Assembly (NCBI RefSeq): GCF_020520425.1
Contig: NC_079490.1
Location: forward strand, 1,674,001 to 1,738,000
Source of the DNA: Spinacia oleracea
Taxonomy: Eukaryota; Streptophyta; Magnoliopsida; Caryophyllales; Amaranthaceae
DNA length: 64,000 bases
Reading direction: 5' to 3'
Below are positions 13,801 to 31,449 of the stretch, piece after piece (positions within the stretch are counted from its first letter, which is position 1; each line of letters opens with the position of its first letter). The translations under genes were made by a program, and so were the position numbers. The notes beneath the pieces were generated by a model, which worked only from the letters and a program-made list of their open reading frames with translations, had not been told where the DNA came from and ran no database searches.

Positions 13801-16800
13801 TACCGAAAGCAATTTACCTGTTCTGTTATACAGGCCATAGCCTCAATCACGAGAGCAACAACATCAGAGCGACGAATAGCACGAAAGGCTCGATTGACAG
13901 ATAAACCCTCAGTAATGCTCCCTGAAGATGCCACTGCTGATTTTCTTCGAATTCCAGCAGTATCAATAAGCCGGAACTTCTGCAATATATGTCTGAAGTT
14001 ATAAATACCCCACTGTATGAGTCCATTGTTTACATTAGAACTAGAACTTTTATCCAACTAAACACACCCTCAATTCCCCAATAACATTCATTCATGGCCA
14101 TGTGCATTGTCCATACAACCAAAAATAACAGAAGAAGTCCTCATGTATAAAACTTAAGAATTTCATGAATTGTCACAAAAGGTTAAACAGTCGCTCCTTT
14201 TTAATATACTCACTTTCTTTTTCGAACATGTTTTTTAATCAACACACTTTTAACTTACTACTTTAAGACAATGGATCCACCACTTTACTCTCACATACAA
14301 TACCCTATGCATGTTACTATCAAAAATTCAAAATTTAGTTTTTCTCTCTCCTAAACCATACCCTATGCATGTTACTCTCACATACAATATTGATGAAAAT
14401 GCAAGTGAGTAAATCATTAAAAAAAAATTGGAGTACGATGTAACAGGAATATCCCTTCGGAGATAAATGATGTAACAGGAATAGAAATAGTACACTACAA
14501 CAAGCATCCCACACAAAACCCGAATAATATCCACAACCAAAATGCTAAACATTGAGCAAAATACATAATATTCATACACGTAGTCAAACCTGGCCATCTG
14601 GTGCCACAAATTCAGTATCAATAGCATCACGGGTAGTACCACTAACTGCGCTCACAACAGTCCTGTCCTCTCCAACCAATGCATTCAATATGCTGCTTTT
14701 TCCAACATTTGGTCTGCCGACAATTGCGATAGCCGGGATGTAATTTTCTTCTTCAAGATCAACAGGCTCCTGTAAAATGTGAACTTCATGAGGCACTATA
14801 CAAACATTGATGCCATATAGAAAGAAAACATTGCAAATGCAAATAGTAGTTCAAAGCATCAGCAGCACCAAAAAGTGGAAAACAAACAACATACAAGCCA
14901 CTAAGATTTCTTTTGCTTCTTCAGAAGTCTACTGTTTTCTTAACTTCTTATTACAGATTTCATTTTATGTTCAAGGAATATTATATCACAAATGAACATC
15001 CATACGCTACCTCAACTTTTGCCAGCCCAGAACAAACAAGATCAAGAAGTTCTCCGGTTCCACTTCCAGAGATAGCAGAAATAGGAATAGGTGATAACCT
15101 ACATCACAAAACAGAACAAGAAATAGAAAACGTTTCAGAGAGAAAGTACAAGCTGTACAACCATTAAGCCTCATAAGCCGATAAAAGAACCAAGGGGTTG
15201 AAACCAATATCTATAGGCTATTTACAAACAAGCACACATCTTCATCTACAATTCATATTGACCATCACTTACCTATACAATTATAGAACAAACATGACCT
15301 TCCCTGATATCAATTGGCTTCTCCGGATATGGTTTAAGAAATTAAGAAGCCTAATTTGTGCATTGCACTAGATATAATATCCACATGTTCTTTGATGTTG
15401 GATCCCTTGATCTACAAAAAATATCAAGAATAACAAAACCGCGGTTGCAGTTATGATCAAGGTGAAAGTCGGACGGTCACAGAAGCAGCATTTTCTGGTC
15501 TTACACCACGCTTTGCAGCCATCGGAACAAAATAATTCTAAATTTCCACCTCACCTTCTGTGAGTCAAGAGATTGAAACATACTTATACAGTTAATACTA
15601 TACTTTTTAAATTTTGACACCTTATCTTGTTATTTAGTACAGAAATCAGAGGTTCTAAACGGTAATAAGTAATGTGCTTGCACCTTATCTTATTGTTTGT
15701 AGCCGCGACCCTCAGTTTGTGCTAACTAAATGAGCCATTTCACCGAGAAATGGTCTATAACGGATTTCATGGTGTTTAATTTGAAATAAATATTATAATG
15801 GCTTTTTGCGTTATATAAAACCTAATCATATGCAAATCAGGCTTTACGTAACGAAACAGCCTACATTATTCCATGATCAAGGTCTAAAATGAAATTACAT
15901 TATTTAGCTAGAACGGCTAATTGGGAGGAGAAAATTTGCATTGCAATAATAATATGGAGTTATATTCTGATAACCTGACAAAAAGTAAGCTTTGGTGTGT
16001 CGAAGTTACAGACTTACAGGCATTCCAATCATATGATTGAAGTTCTCAATAACAAGAGCAACCATCCATCACTATTCCTGTCAAGACATGGTCTGGTCGT
16101 CTGGGTAGATCTAGATATATGTATCATTACCAAACTATTAGCGAAGTTATTCCCAAAAGACACATATTTTCCCCTACATAACTGCACCCCCATGATCCAC
16201 ACATCTCCCGTCCCAATAAAGCAGAACTACTAAATTAGTATCGGCCAAATAATCTCGCAAGAAGGAGAAAAAGGAAGTGCCTACTTAGGATCCACTGAAC
16301 AGTGATCACTATTTAGGTCCATATCCTCCGTGAGTTTAGCAACGCGAATCGTCCTTTGTAATTTCACTCGGACTCATCTTAGGTATTCCTCTTCTTCCCT
16401 TACAATCTTTTAAGAGAACTTAACCAGGACATGTGGCTTTCTAGTTTCTCCTCTCAACCTTTCCAAACAGTCTTACCGCATTTTTTGCATTTTATCCACA
16501 TTAGAAGCTACAGTCTTCAGTTTAGAACTTTAAAATTTCCTAGATAGTAACCCAAAATCATATTCTCGCACACAAGAACACAAAGGCTATTTTGAGGCTC
16601 TTTTACTCATGGTTAGGCAACATGGTCTACTGCATGGTCATGGAGAACTCACTTAACCACTACTTATACTGGAAAATGCATTTAGACGACCAAACACACT
16701 TCAATCCAGAAAGGGGGTATTAAAGAGTTGGAAAACATGAACATCAGAAACAAAATTCAAAATTCAAACAGTAACAGTAAGATAAGCATTCCTTGTCTGA

Positions 16801-19647
16801 GAAATGATTGCATGAGCATTGATACCCGAATTTGCTGCAAAACTAGAGCAAATATATCCAACAAAGATACATAGAACGGTGCTATTTGAAGCTACAACTC
16901 GAGGCACGGAGTCATCATAAAAATTAAATGAACTACAATGAGATATAAGTTTGAACTCTTTGAAGATGCTTAAAGGTAATGAATAACTCACCCTAAAGAC
17001 CAAAACTCTGATACCTGCAGTAGCCCTTTCCTAGGAGATTCACATTTGTTAACAGCAAGTATAATATTCTTCTCAGAATAATTTTTACGTAACCAATCAG
17101 CTATTTCCACATCACCTGCAGTAAGGCCGGCCTGTTCAGAATTGTCTCAATGAGATTTACTTGGCAGGGAATAAGCAGAGATGATCAACTAAACCCAAAT
17201 GTGGTGCAACCAAAATACAAAAGACAACACATAAATATTGAACTGTTCCAACCAAATCACCTCTATCTTTCACAGGAAAAAAGGATAAGGGAAAGTGTAA
17301 GTGTGTTTGTGTGGTCTGTGGAAGCCCGAAGCCAGGTCACTCACTTGAGCAAATTTGAGAAATGAAAACACTTAAGTCCAGAGAGAGGGAAAGAGGAGTA
17401 TTTATATATGATTTTCTTCCCAAGCAAGAGAGAGAGTGAGATTTTGTTGGAAGATCAACAAGAGTATGAACTGTCCCAATAAAACAACGAAAGCAATATG
17501 CTTAATCGATGGGTTAAAACTTAAAAGCAATGGAAAGCAGGATACAAAAATCTAGAAGCATTTGGCAAGGAGCGAAACACACCTGACCATCAACGACAAA
17601 TATAATGACTGGTGACTCTTCAACGGCTATAGCTGCTTGTCTCTCAATTTGAGAAGGCATTCTAGCCACAGCGGCCTCCCTAGCAGCCAATGGGATTCCC
17701 TCCATACCGATAGTTGTGGATACATTCAAGTCCTCCATAACTTCTTCCTGTGATTTGGATAGTGTGACGACTCCTCCGGTATCTATGACCATGAACTCAT
17801 GGTCTCCCCAAAAAGACCTTCCATATAATCGATCCCTAGTAACCCCAGGCTCGTCTACCACAATTGCTTTATTACCCTGTGGAAGAAATAAGATTGGTAT
17901 AAAACAGGGAACAAAGAAACAATAGTAGAGGAGAGAAACTTAAAGGTTGGTAGAAGTACCCCCACAAGACGGTTAAACAATGCTGATTTGCCAACATTTG
18001 GCCTACCGAAAATTGCAACCTTTGGAAGAAGGTGATCTGGAATCTACATGTGCAGAACCAAACATTTCAACAAATAAATAGAAGTATCAAGCAATTCTAT
18101 ACATATAAATAGTTTCACTCCAAAATACATCTCATGAAACCTAAGTAATGGTTGCTTAGTGTTGACAATACATCCAAGGCAGTTGTTATCATGTTAAGCC
18201 ACATTATTTTGGGTTGTACATATATCCATATAGATTATCAACCACACAAACTCTTCCTCCCTATGTTATATGAGTGAGAGTCAGATGGAACAACATAACA
18301 GACAGATACATTAAGTTGTTGATACTACAGAACAGACGGAAATACTGACCTTTTTAGGTTCAATTCTCTGCTGTTTCTGGTGACCTCCCGTTTCTTTAGG
18401 AAGATTAGTCTCTTCTTCCTCTATGATCAATATAAAAAAAATGTTGCATATGTTCAGTGTTCATCCTTAATTTCTCAACGGAAGGAGGGTGGGGGGAATG
18501 TAAGTATGAAACTAGCTCTAGCTGCAATCAATTCCACATTTTCCAGCAGATTTTTCGCAAATCAGAAGCAATTAACTCCAAATTCCTAGCATTTTCAACA
18601 ATTATATCCATCAATTACATCTTTACATGCACAAACTCCATATTCAAAGCAAATTCAGATTGAAAAAGGTAACGCAATTGGCTAATGCTACAATAACGTT
18701 CTATCAAATAAGCAATTAAAATTTCTAAGCAAATTCAGATTGAGCTATTTATGCAATTTCTCAGCAGATTTTCGCAAAACAGAAGAAATTAACTCCATAT
18801 TCCGAGCATTCAATTACTTCCATCCGTTACATACACAAACTCAATAAAATAAAATTCCAAAACAAATTCAGATTGAACTATGTTGTAATGCAATACTACA
18901 ATAATATCCTATCAACTAAGCACAAAATTAAAATTTCAAAGCAAATTCAGATTGAGCTATGTATGCAATTATCTAATGCTACAATAATTTCCTACCAAAT
19001 AGGTTCAATGACAAAATCAAATTGCAATATCAACCTCAAATCATAGACCTAATTGTACATTTAGCAACAAAATTGATTATACAGAAAAAACGCTAATAGT
19101 TAGACCTTCAAAGTTACGTACCAATAATAAGCGCAATTAAAAATCAAATTGCAATATCAACATCAAATCACAAAACCTAATTGTACATTTAGCAACAAAT
19201 TGATTCTACAGAAAAACGCTAATTGTTAGAGCTTCAAAATTACGTACCAATCCTCAATTCACGAGATAAAGACGTCGAAAATTCGCGAACAACAGCCCTA
19301 GCTTCAGCTTCAAGCTCTTCTTCATCAATGATAAAATCCTCATCACTTCCTTCGCTTTGATAACCTTCGTAATCCAAAATCTCCTCCTCCTCGTCGTCAT
19401 CATCATTTCCTTCATCGTTTTCACTGGATAATTCGATTCCGCCGTTGGAAGGCGGCGAACGAAGAACATAAGGTCGGAAATGGTGGTTTAGGGAAGGTTT
19501 AAGGAAAAAATTGGCGCGAAGAGGAGAAATGGGAGGAGGAGAGAGAGTGAGAGAAACAGAGAAGGTTCGAGAATTTTGAGGTGAAGGAGAGAGAAGAGAG
19601 GTGGTTTTGGAGAGAGAAAATGTGGCCATGTCGCCGGTAATCGCCAT
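10850..19647 (-). CDS. DER: Chloroplast double-GTPase Der/EngA, 12 exons
   Basis: GTPase with two tandem G domains; bacterial Der/EngA matures the 50S subunit and the plant form serves plastid ribosome assembly. Exons on the minus strand, 5' to 3': 19647-19248, 18420-18350, 18043-17960, 17876-17583, 17131-16992, 15098-15011, 14769-14590, 13979-13818, 13112-12919, 12743-12593, 11447-11282, 10938-10850; phases agree throughout and give 672 aa (Arabidopsis At3g12080 about 663). Order: Ser-rich plastid transit peptide, acidic linker, G domain 1 ([17 protein letters not shown]), G domain 2 ([29 protein letters not shown]), then the KH-like C-terminal domain ending [12 protein letters not shown]. 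The start at 19647 is the first ATG; a second lies six codons on. The last exon (basic tail, 29 codons with stop) is inferred from a clean acceptor, matching phase and open frame, and is the least certain part. Intron 11 holds a MITE, intron 10 another, and intron 1 a duplicated donor. Confidence 0.94.
11032..11256. mobile_element. Stowaway-like MITE in the last intron of Der
   Basis: 225 bp with inverted ends CTTCTTCCGTTCTTATTTAC and its complement, TA on both sides (11030-11031, 11257-11258). The interior (GAGGTAAAAGAGAAAGTTAA, AAGTGCCCCTTAAC) matches the element at 21376-21606, so these are sister copies. It takes up two thirds of the 343-nt intron 11. If that intron is retained, the Der frame runs through the MITE to a stop at 11079. 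Confidence 0.88.
12199..12461. mobile_element. Tourist-like (PIF/Harbinger) MITE in Der intron 10
   Basis: 263 bp with inverted ends GGCTCCGTTTG and CAAACGGAACC, flanked by TAA on each side (12196-12198, 12462-12464), the 3-bp target of PIF/Harbinger elements. The subterminal TGTAAAACGTTTTCA and its complement extend the inverted repeat. A shorter copy is at 33575-33750. Confidence 0.8.
18600..19000. repeat. Diverged short repeats in Der intron 1
   Basis: The phrase AAGCAAATTCAGATTGA(G/A) followed by a TATG(C/T)AAT-type segment recurs at about 18646, 18727, 18857 and 18940, with GCTACAATAA blocks between copies. This is a degenerate tandem array of roughly 80-130 bp units inside intron 1, next to the cleaner duplication at 19010-19247. 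Confidence 0.6.
19010..19250 (-). repeat. Tandem duplication copying the Der exon-1 donor site
   Basis: Two copies offset by 126 bp: ATTGCAATATCAAC...CTAATTGTACATTTAGCAAC...TTACGTACCAAT at about 19020-19125 and 19147-19250. The second copy contains the true exon-1/intron-1 junction (19248|19247). The first copy preserves the same donor context, ATTG|GTACGTAA on the minus strand, at 19122|19121, inside the intron. Confidence 0.8.
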
Positions 19648-20010
19648 TGTTGTTGTTGTTGGGAGGTTTTCTGGGATTTTTTCAGTTGGGTGGTTTATGG
19701 GGGGTTTATCTTCTGTACTTCAACAGATGATAAGGCGTATGATAGAAATCTAGAATGGATTGGCGAACGCGCTATAATACGCATAAGGCGCTAATCAAAA
19801 TCGAATTTTCTTTTTTAATTTATTTTACGATTACAACCCACGAAACTAAATTCAACAAGCCATGCACTTAAATGCGTGTAATAAAAAATTACATATGTAC
19901 TCCGTATTTATAGTTGTGGAGATGATAAATTGCTAAAACTTTGCCTTATAAAAGTTGTCAAGCAAATAAATGGATGTCACACTTGTAAGTTCCGAAAAAA
20001 TATACAATTA

Positions 20011-20318
20011 CTCCCTCCGTATTTATTTAAGAGATACACTTGCCTTTTTCGGCCGTATTTATTTAAGAGATACACTTGCGGTAATTTGTCAACCCCGCCA
20101 CTAATTAAATAATCTATTAATATATCTTATGTCCCACCATCCTATTAAACAAATAATTTTAGAACTACATCCCACCCTTAAAATGTCATGGTCCCCACTT
20201 GTTTTACCTATTAAAATATCAACCTAACCCCACTTGTTTTATTACTTTAATTCATTCAATTCTTTTTCATAATACCCGTGCCTGACCAAATGTATCTCTT
20301 AAATAAATACGGAGGGAG
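20011..20318. mobile_element. Stowaway-like MITE with intact ends
   Basis: 308 bp beginning CTCCCTCCGTATTTATTTAA and ending with its complement ...AATACGGAGGGAG, flanked by TA (20009-20010, 20319-20320). The segment TATTTATTTAAGAGATACAC is repeated near the left end (20029 and 20066), an internal duplication. It lies about 360 bp upstream of the Der start codon and may affect that promoter. Confidence 0.88.
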
Positions 20319-20519
20319 TATATTTTTGCGAATTTTGGAGACTTAATTGAACTTTTACCTAATAAATATGACAAATTTTATAATACAATCGGTCAAGAGG
20401 TTGTACCAAGGAACAAGCAATACTCTATTGAGATACGGGAAGATTGAGATTGACAATGTTTATAATACAATTGATCAACTCTTTACAATTACATGTGGAG
20501 AATAATTCGATCAATTATG

Positions 20520-21110
20520 TGACCAGAGTATGGGTCGGGTCGGTGTGTGAGATGTCTGAACCCAGCGTGAGATTGGTCCAGCAAGGCAAGAGCTTTGTTG
20601 TAAACCCAACACGACAATAGAGCACGATAACTGGGTCAGGCCCGTGCATGAACATCATTTTAAAAATTTGGCACGGGCACGATTGGCAACCCGCACATCT
20701 TTTTTTTAACGCAAAAACGGAGACAATATTATTAATTAAGGCCTAAGGCCCATATCGAGCTTGTAACAAAAGGGCTACTATACCAAAAAATTATCGTCCA
20801 AATAGATAAAACATTAAAACCTAACCCAATATAACTGTACAACGAAATTCTAAATTGGCAACCTGCACATCGGTACACCTATTTAAGCTATAAAAAATCT
20901 TAAAATTAGTAAGAGATCCAACTAGCACAACACGATTCAGCTCGGAGCGGCATGTGTGACAAGACGTGCATGAGCCTCAATTTATGGAAGAGAGGCACGA
21001 GCCAAGCCCGTCACTACTTCATCTTGTCCCATTCTAGGCACGGTCCGTTACGGCACAAGAGACCTGACATGTGGGCTTACATGGCCCAACACGTGCCCAG
21101 CTCTATTGTG
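20520..21110. repeat. GC-rich GGCCCGTG/GCACGGGC repeat, decayed
   Basis: Sequence of the GGGTCGGGTCGG / GGCACGAGCC type resembles tracts at 30601-30928, 55190-55850, 60256-60567 and 63620-63800. It was already present when the LINE fragment at 20700-20853 inserted, because the LINE target duplication lies in it. The two intact relatives have inverted ends, so this is probably an older copy of the same transposon family with lost ends. Confidence 0.5.
20700..20853 (-). mobile_element. 5'-truncated LINE-type retroposon with 18-bp target duplication
   Basis: A 154-bp insert that, on the minus strand, ends in a poly(A) run (the T run at 20700-20708). It is flanked by ATTGGCAAC(C/T)(C/T)GCACATC-type direct repeats at 20682-20699 and 20854-20871: 18 bp with one mismatch. 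A variable-length target duplication plus poly(A) is the signature of target-primed reverse transcription. The 3' sequence (TAATATTGTCTCCG before the tail) fits plant L1 3' ends, but a SINE cannot be excluded. The near-identical duplication suggests a fairly recent insertion. Confidence 0.7.
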
Positions 21111-21375
21111 ACCTGTACTAGCTGCTAACTTGAGCAGCTGGGCTAAAACCTGCTACTAAATCTCAGCAAAAACAAAAAAAAAAATGTGATAAACAACCAC
21201 ACCACTCAAAACAAATTCAATTGGAATAAGATCATGTATACAAAATGCATGTTATAGATTTATGTGAAGTACACTGTCTGCCTGTGGAACCTGCTACCTT
21301 GTCTCAGAAATGGGGAAATAAACAGGTAGAACTACATTTACAAAATTGCAACCCAACGTCCTTTTGAAATACATA

Positions 21376-21606
21376 CTTCCTCCGTTCTTATTTACATGAC
21401 ACAATTGGTTTTGACACACATATAAGGAGAGGTAAAAGAGAAAGTTAAAGTGCCCCTTAACAACAACAACCAACCATCACTTTCACCTCTAAGTGATGGC
21501 AAATATGACAATTCATCCTATAAAATTTTCCCATAATAGAATTGTGTCAACTAAAAAGGAATTTCCTTAAAAGAAAATTGTGTCATAAATAAGAACGGAG
21601 GAAATA
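21376..21606. mobile_element. Stowaway-like MITE abutting the MnmA stop codon
   Basis: 231 bp with ends CTTCCTCCGTTCTTATTTAC and ...AAATAAGAACGGAGGAAA, flanked by TA (21374-21375, 21607-21608). Sister of 11032-11256. It ends 8 bp beyond the MnmA stop codon, so it forms most of the near 3' UTR of that gene. Confidence 0.87.
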
Positions 21607-21614
21607 TAAGAGAA

Positions 21615-27678
<6,064 letters not shown>

Positions 27679-27816
27679 CGTCGTTTTCCGGCGGGTAGAC
27701 TCGCTCACTTCCCGCTGTTATCAACTGGTGAAACGGTGAGTTTAATACGAAGTTTATAATTATTATTTTTATTTTTTAAAGTATGAATGTAGAGGAGGTT
27801 TAAGGTAGGAGGAGAG

Positions 27817-28018
27817 ATGATCAAAATTCGGGCCGGGTTTTAACATTAAAAAGCATGTAAAAATTCATAAATTTGGTGTGGGTTTTGCGGCTAAGACAAG
27901 CTTTTTTGGGTCCAGCTCGGAGTTTTGTCTAAAAATTCATATTTTAGGCTACTCAATCTCGCACTTTTTCGGATCGGGTTGGGTCGGGTCGCGGGTCATG
28001 CTATAGTTGATCAGGTCT
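27817..28018 (-). mobile_element. hAT-like MITE, diverged copy
   Basis: About 200 bp with TGATCAAAATTCGGGCC at the left and TAGTTGATCAGGTCT at the right. It is the reverse orientation of the element at 37964-38177, sharing AAATTTGGTG/GTTTTGCGG and the ATTTTAGGCTAC segment. Target duplication not clear here. Confidence 0.65.
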
Positions 28019-28746
28019 AGGCTGGAGTCGAGTTTTGTGCTTTTGGCTCTTAAATCTTGAAAGTCTGAGATCAAACTTTGTCTACATTTGGATTTTCGAG
28101 CATACTATGTAATATCGTTAGAAGCAATGATCATAATATACTTTTCATAGCTACATTTGTTGTGTAATTCTATCTATCTCTATTTTAGATATAAGTCATC
28201 AGTTATCCAGTGAAAATAATCGGAAATATGAGTTAATTTCGTGTAATATTTAGTGATCAAATGACACTCTTATAAATACAATAGCATTTAACCAGTCACA
28301 TTTCCCATGAAGTTTCGTTTTCTACAAAGAGTATGTCTCATATGAAACCATCGTATGCATAAGACCGTTGGAGTCAAAATAAAAAAAAAATATATAAATA
28401 TATATGATAAAATATAACTACTAGAATAAAAATTGTATTTGATTAGAAAGTATAGCTATTTGATTGAGAATATAATTAATATATCTATTTAATCACAATG
28501 AATAACTATCAAATATTTGGTAATAAGTTAGTCTTATAAATAAGACCATCTTATCTAAGTTTTTTATACATAAAATAGAGGCAGTGGACCTTCCCACAAG
28601 AATTTACTTATGTGTTTAACCATAAAATATCAGCCACTTCCTAGGAAAAACTTATACATCGAAAAAATATCTTCCTAAAAAGTTCTACTTCTCACATCCA
28701 ACCAAACGAGCCCTTGCAATTAATCAAACAACCAACATAGCTTAAT

Positions 28747-28904
28747 TAGACTTGATCAACTATAGCCTAACTCGCTGCCCCCGGTCTGACCCGACCCGAA
28801 AAAACACGTTTCGGCCCGCAAAATTTGCACCAAACTTATGAATTTGAGCATGATTTTTTTTTTTGAAGTCCGACCCGACCCGTCTCATATTTTGATCACC
28901 TCTA
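28747..28904 (+). mobile_element. hAT-like MITE, internally shortened copy
   Basis: 158 bp starting TAGACTTGATCAACTATAG and ending TTTTGATCACCTCTA. It shares CGGCCCGCAAA and TTGCACCAAACTTATG with 37964-38177 but lacks about 55 bp of the interior. Flanking 8-mers AGCTTAAT and AAATTAAT agree at 6 of 8 positions, consistent with an eroded hAT duplication. Confidence 0.7.
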
Positions 28905-28907
28905 AAA

Positions 28908-29126
28908 TTAATAGGGGTAGTTATATCGACCGGAACGGGAAGGAGGAGCATGAAGGAAAAGAGACGTGACAAATCGAAGACGAGCAAAGATCGTAGAAGT
29001 TTGAGCAATGAAATCTTGAAGAAGATCTTCAAATTTGATAGCAAAAATTGTAAACCTTCTAATTGGTGGGATCAATAATATCAATGGCACTGCTGAAAAT
29101 GCTGCTCCTAACACCATTTCCAACAT
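28908..29126 (-). CDS. Possible small hydrophobic plant protein, 72 aa
   Basis: ATG at 29126, stop TAA at 28910-28908. The N-terminus MLEMVLGAAFSAVPLILLIP is strongly hydrophobic and reads as one membrane segment (about residues 4-24). The following PPIRRFTIFAIKFEDLL stretch is amphipathic with an acidic pair. It resembles, from memory, small uncharacterised plant proteins that start MEMVLGAA..VPLTLYVPPIRSLN; this is not confirmed. The stop codon falls only 4 bp from a hAT-like MITE (28747-28904), so the last residues may come from insertion-flanking sequence. Alternative: a chance frame. Confidence 0.45.
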   Translation of the reverse strand: MLEMVLGAAFSAVPLILLIPPIRRFTIFAIKFEDLLQDFIAQTSTIFARLRFVTSLFLHAPPSRSGRYNYPY

Positions 29127-29819
29127 CTTACTAGCTTCGAATTAAGATTTTATTATAAAAGAAAAGACTTCTAATTAAATTATTTTTTGAGAAAAATAAA
29201 GAGTGTATTTTTTTGGTTGAATGAAATAATGAAAGTTGGGAAAATAAATGTAAAATGGTTTGTATTATTGAAGACATATATAATTGAATGTACCTAGTCT
29301 TAATTTTGGGTTAAAGAGAAGTATGTATTTTGCATCTCACCTAAACACATCATCTATTCATTAATAACTTCTTATTGAAGATAATTTTATTCATGGGTTG
29401 GCAACTTGGCATGGTTGAATATATAATGATCTAGAAGGGTTGCCTTCCATTTTTTTAAGTCAACTTGACTAATATTCAAACTCAACCTTATATTCATGAG
29501 GAAATGTTGAGTATGAGAGTATCCAATAAATGTCAATTAAGGAATTCCTTGATTTTTTTTCATATTTTGAATATTCATGTAATTCATGAGGGAATTGTGT
29601 ATCAAATAAAAATATTTTTTCTTCAAACTTCTCATGACTAAACACCCTTGTATATTTTAAAAACATGATTTGAAAAAGTAAAAAGTACAGTAATAAGAAT
29701 ACAAAAAACTGACTTGATCCAATCGCAATCCAAAAATAGTTCAATTGAATCTACAAGAAAACTTTTCTATGCATTTTATCCATATGGAGAGATTGACCTC
29801 GCATAAACCATAATCTCAT

Positions 29820-30590
29820 CATATAGAGCTTGACCCGCTTGCCTGACTTGCCCCGACCTGAAAAATCCAAGGGGTTAGGCCAAACTATGGGCCCATTTCC
29901 AGGCATGAACCAACCCAATCTACAGGTTTTACGCGGTTTAAAACAGTAATTTTACTCCTAAAATTAACTAGACCCGAAAAACCTTACATTTTTTCATGAA
30001 ATAACGGATTTCGGGAACAAAATATTGACATTCCGTTAATTAACCCAACTCTCCCCGACACAATGAACTAATAAATTTTACGGTCCACCTCGTCAACTTA
30101 AAGGCGCTCGGTTAACCGTAAATCGTCCGATCCGAACTTAACCGAATCCAAGACTTACCGATCCAAACTTGACACAAATCCGAGAATTTATCCGAGCCAA
30201 AAGATGACATGTACTCGCAGTAAACATGTTAAATAGTAACCAAATCCGACATGCACCCGAACCCGAGACTTATCCGATCCGGACATGCCATGTACCCGCA
30301 GTAAACCGGTCAAATTAGAAACCTTATCCGACATACACTCAAACCAAACTCGACATGAACCAAATTAAACCAGTACGAAACCATTTTTAACCAACCTTAG
30401 ATTGACCTAAACTGAAATTACCCGAAATGAAACCAACTCGAACACAAAATAATATATTACTCGATTCATCCGCATATGAAGTTATTCGAACCGTTCTGAA
30501 TTGTCCGGAATAGAATTGGCCCGACATTATCCGATTTCGACAAGAGCCGAGCAATTATACCCGATTCGATACCGATCTAATGATTTGATT
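29820..30590. repeat. Degenerate CCGAAC / ACCCGA-rich tract
   Basis: Long run of loosely repeated words such as ATCCGA, ACCCGAA, CCGAACC and GACATG, without unit length or termini I can fix. Similar tracts occur at about 4980-5280 and 6930-7150. Non-coding on both strands; probably decayed repeat. Confidence 0.5.
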
Positions 30591-30600
30591 TGACACCCCT

Positions 30601-30928
30601 AAAGATGGCCGTGGGTCAGGTCGGGTCGAGCCCACAGGGTGTAGGCTTAACGGGACCAGACCCACATTGTTTCGTGTCGGCCCAAAAAGTTAAAAGCCCA
30701 ACCCAAGCCCACGGGCTTTCGTGCCGGGCTGGCCAGCCCGTCGTGCCTAAGGCTAATTGTACTAAATTTAGCATGCTTTGTCGTGTCGTGCCTTGTCGTG
30801 CTTTTTCCAAAACATTAAGGCCCAGACCCGCCCCATAAAACGCGACTTCGTTCCCGTGCCGGGCCGTGCTTTTTTCGTGCTCGTGTCGGATTGAGCTTCG
30901 GACCAACCCCGACCCACATCCATCTTTA
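30601..30928. mobile_element. Mutator-like MITE with 9-bp target duplication
   Basis: 328 bp with inverted ends AAAGATGG...GTGGGTC and GACCCAC...CCATCTTT(A). It is flanked by GACACCCCT at 30592-30600 and 30929-30937, a perfect 9-bp duplication as made by Mutator-like elements. The interior is GC-rich (GGGCTGGCCAGCCCG palindrome near 30725). Open frames inside it on either strand (82 and 161 codons) are by-products of its composition. Confidence 0.78.
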
Positions 30929-31278
30929 GACACCCCTAAGTGTAACCCACCGCGGACCAATTTAAACAAATAAACACTTCTAAAAATAACCAAACCAAAG
31001 CCCGAAAAAAGATCAAATCCACCTCGAAATACGAGTTGGCAATCATAGTTAGTTAGTGAGTCTACTGGCCCATTATTTAGTTCGACACAATCATATTTCA
31101 AAAGAGGCCGAAGTTAACATTTACAGGCCTATTCTTTTAGTACGGCCCAACTCGTCAACTGAAAGGCACTCGGTAAACCGTAAACGATAAACCGTAAACC
31201 TTCCAAAGTAAAAAATGTAAAAACCCAGTCGATGTAGCTTGAACGTCACGCCTTCGCATCGTCGTCAAATTGCAGAGC

Positions 31279-31332
31279 TATGGCTGTCAAATGTCAATCC
31301 TCTCGAATTCTCTCCGATAAATCGCTGAATCG
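31279..31332 (+). other. Leader-like segment with a 17-codon frame; possible first exon
   Basis: After a typical plant leader (GCCTTCGCATCGTCGTC) comes ATGGCTGTCAAATG, an 18-codon frame ending TGA. A GT lies at the end of the frame (AATCG|GTGAAG), so it could be a first exon spliced onward. Downstream 31450-31960 is intron-like. Segments with clean acceptors near 34856 and 35277 remain open for some 20 codons, but I could not chain them in phase. Could equally be a decayed gene or chance. Confidence 0.25.
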
Positions 31333-31449
31333 GTGAAGTAATTCTCAATCTGCTGCTTAAATTGTTGAATTTTGCGTTTAATTAATTTCAATTTACGCAT
31401 ATTAATTCTATAAATTGAAGTGATAATTTCGTTGATATAATCTGATTAC

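Larger units (their letters stand above)
19648..21614. other. Intergenic region between MnmA 3' end and Der 5' end
   Basis: Both neighbours lie on the minus strand, so this holds the Der promoter (right of 19647). It also contains a Stowaway MITE (20011-20318), a GC-rich repeat (about 20520-21110) interrupted by a LINE fragment (20700-20853), and a second MITE (21376-21606) abutting the MnmA stop. No protein gene was recognised. Confidence 0.7.

Noticed and set aside
29469-29744. 91-codon minus-strand frame
   Set aside because: AT-rich, Phe/Tyr/Lys composition expected by chance; no motif or splice context.
30616-31101. 161-codon minus-strand frame and overlapping plus-strand frame at 30590-30838
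   Set aside because: Both lie in the GC-rich Mutator-like MITE and its flank; no recognisable domain.
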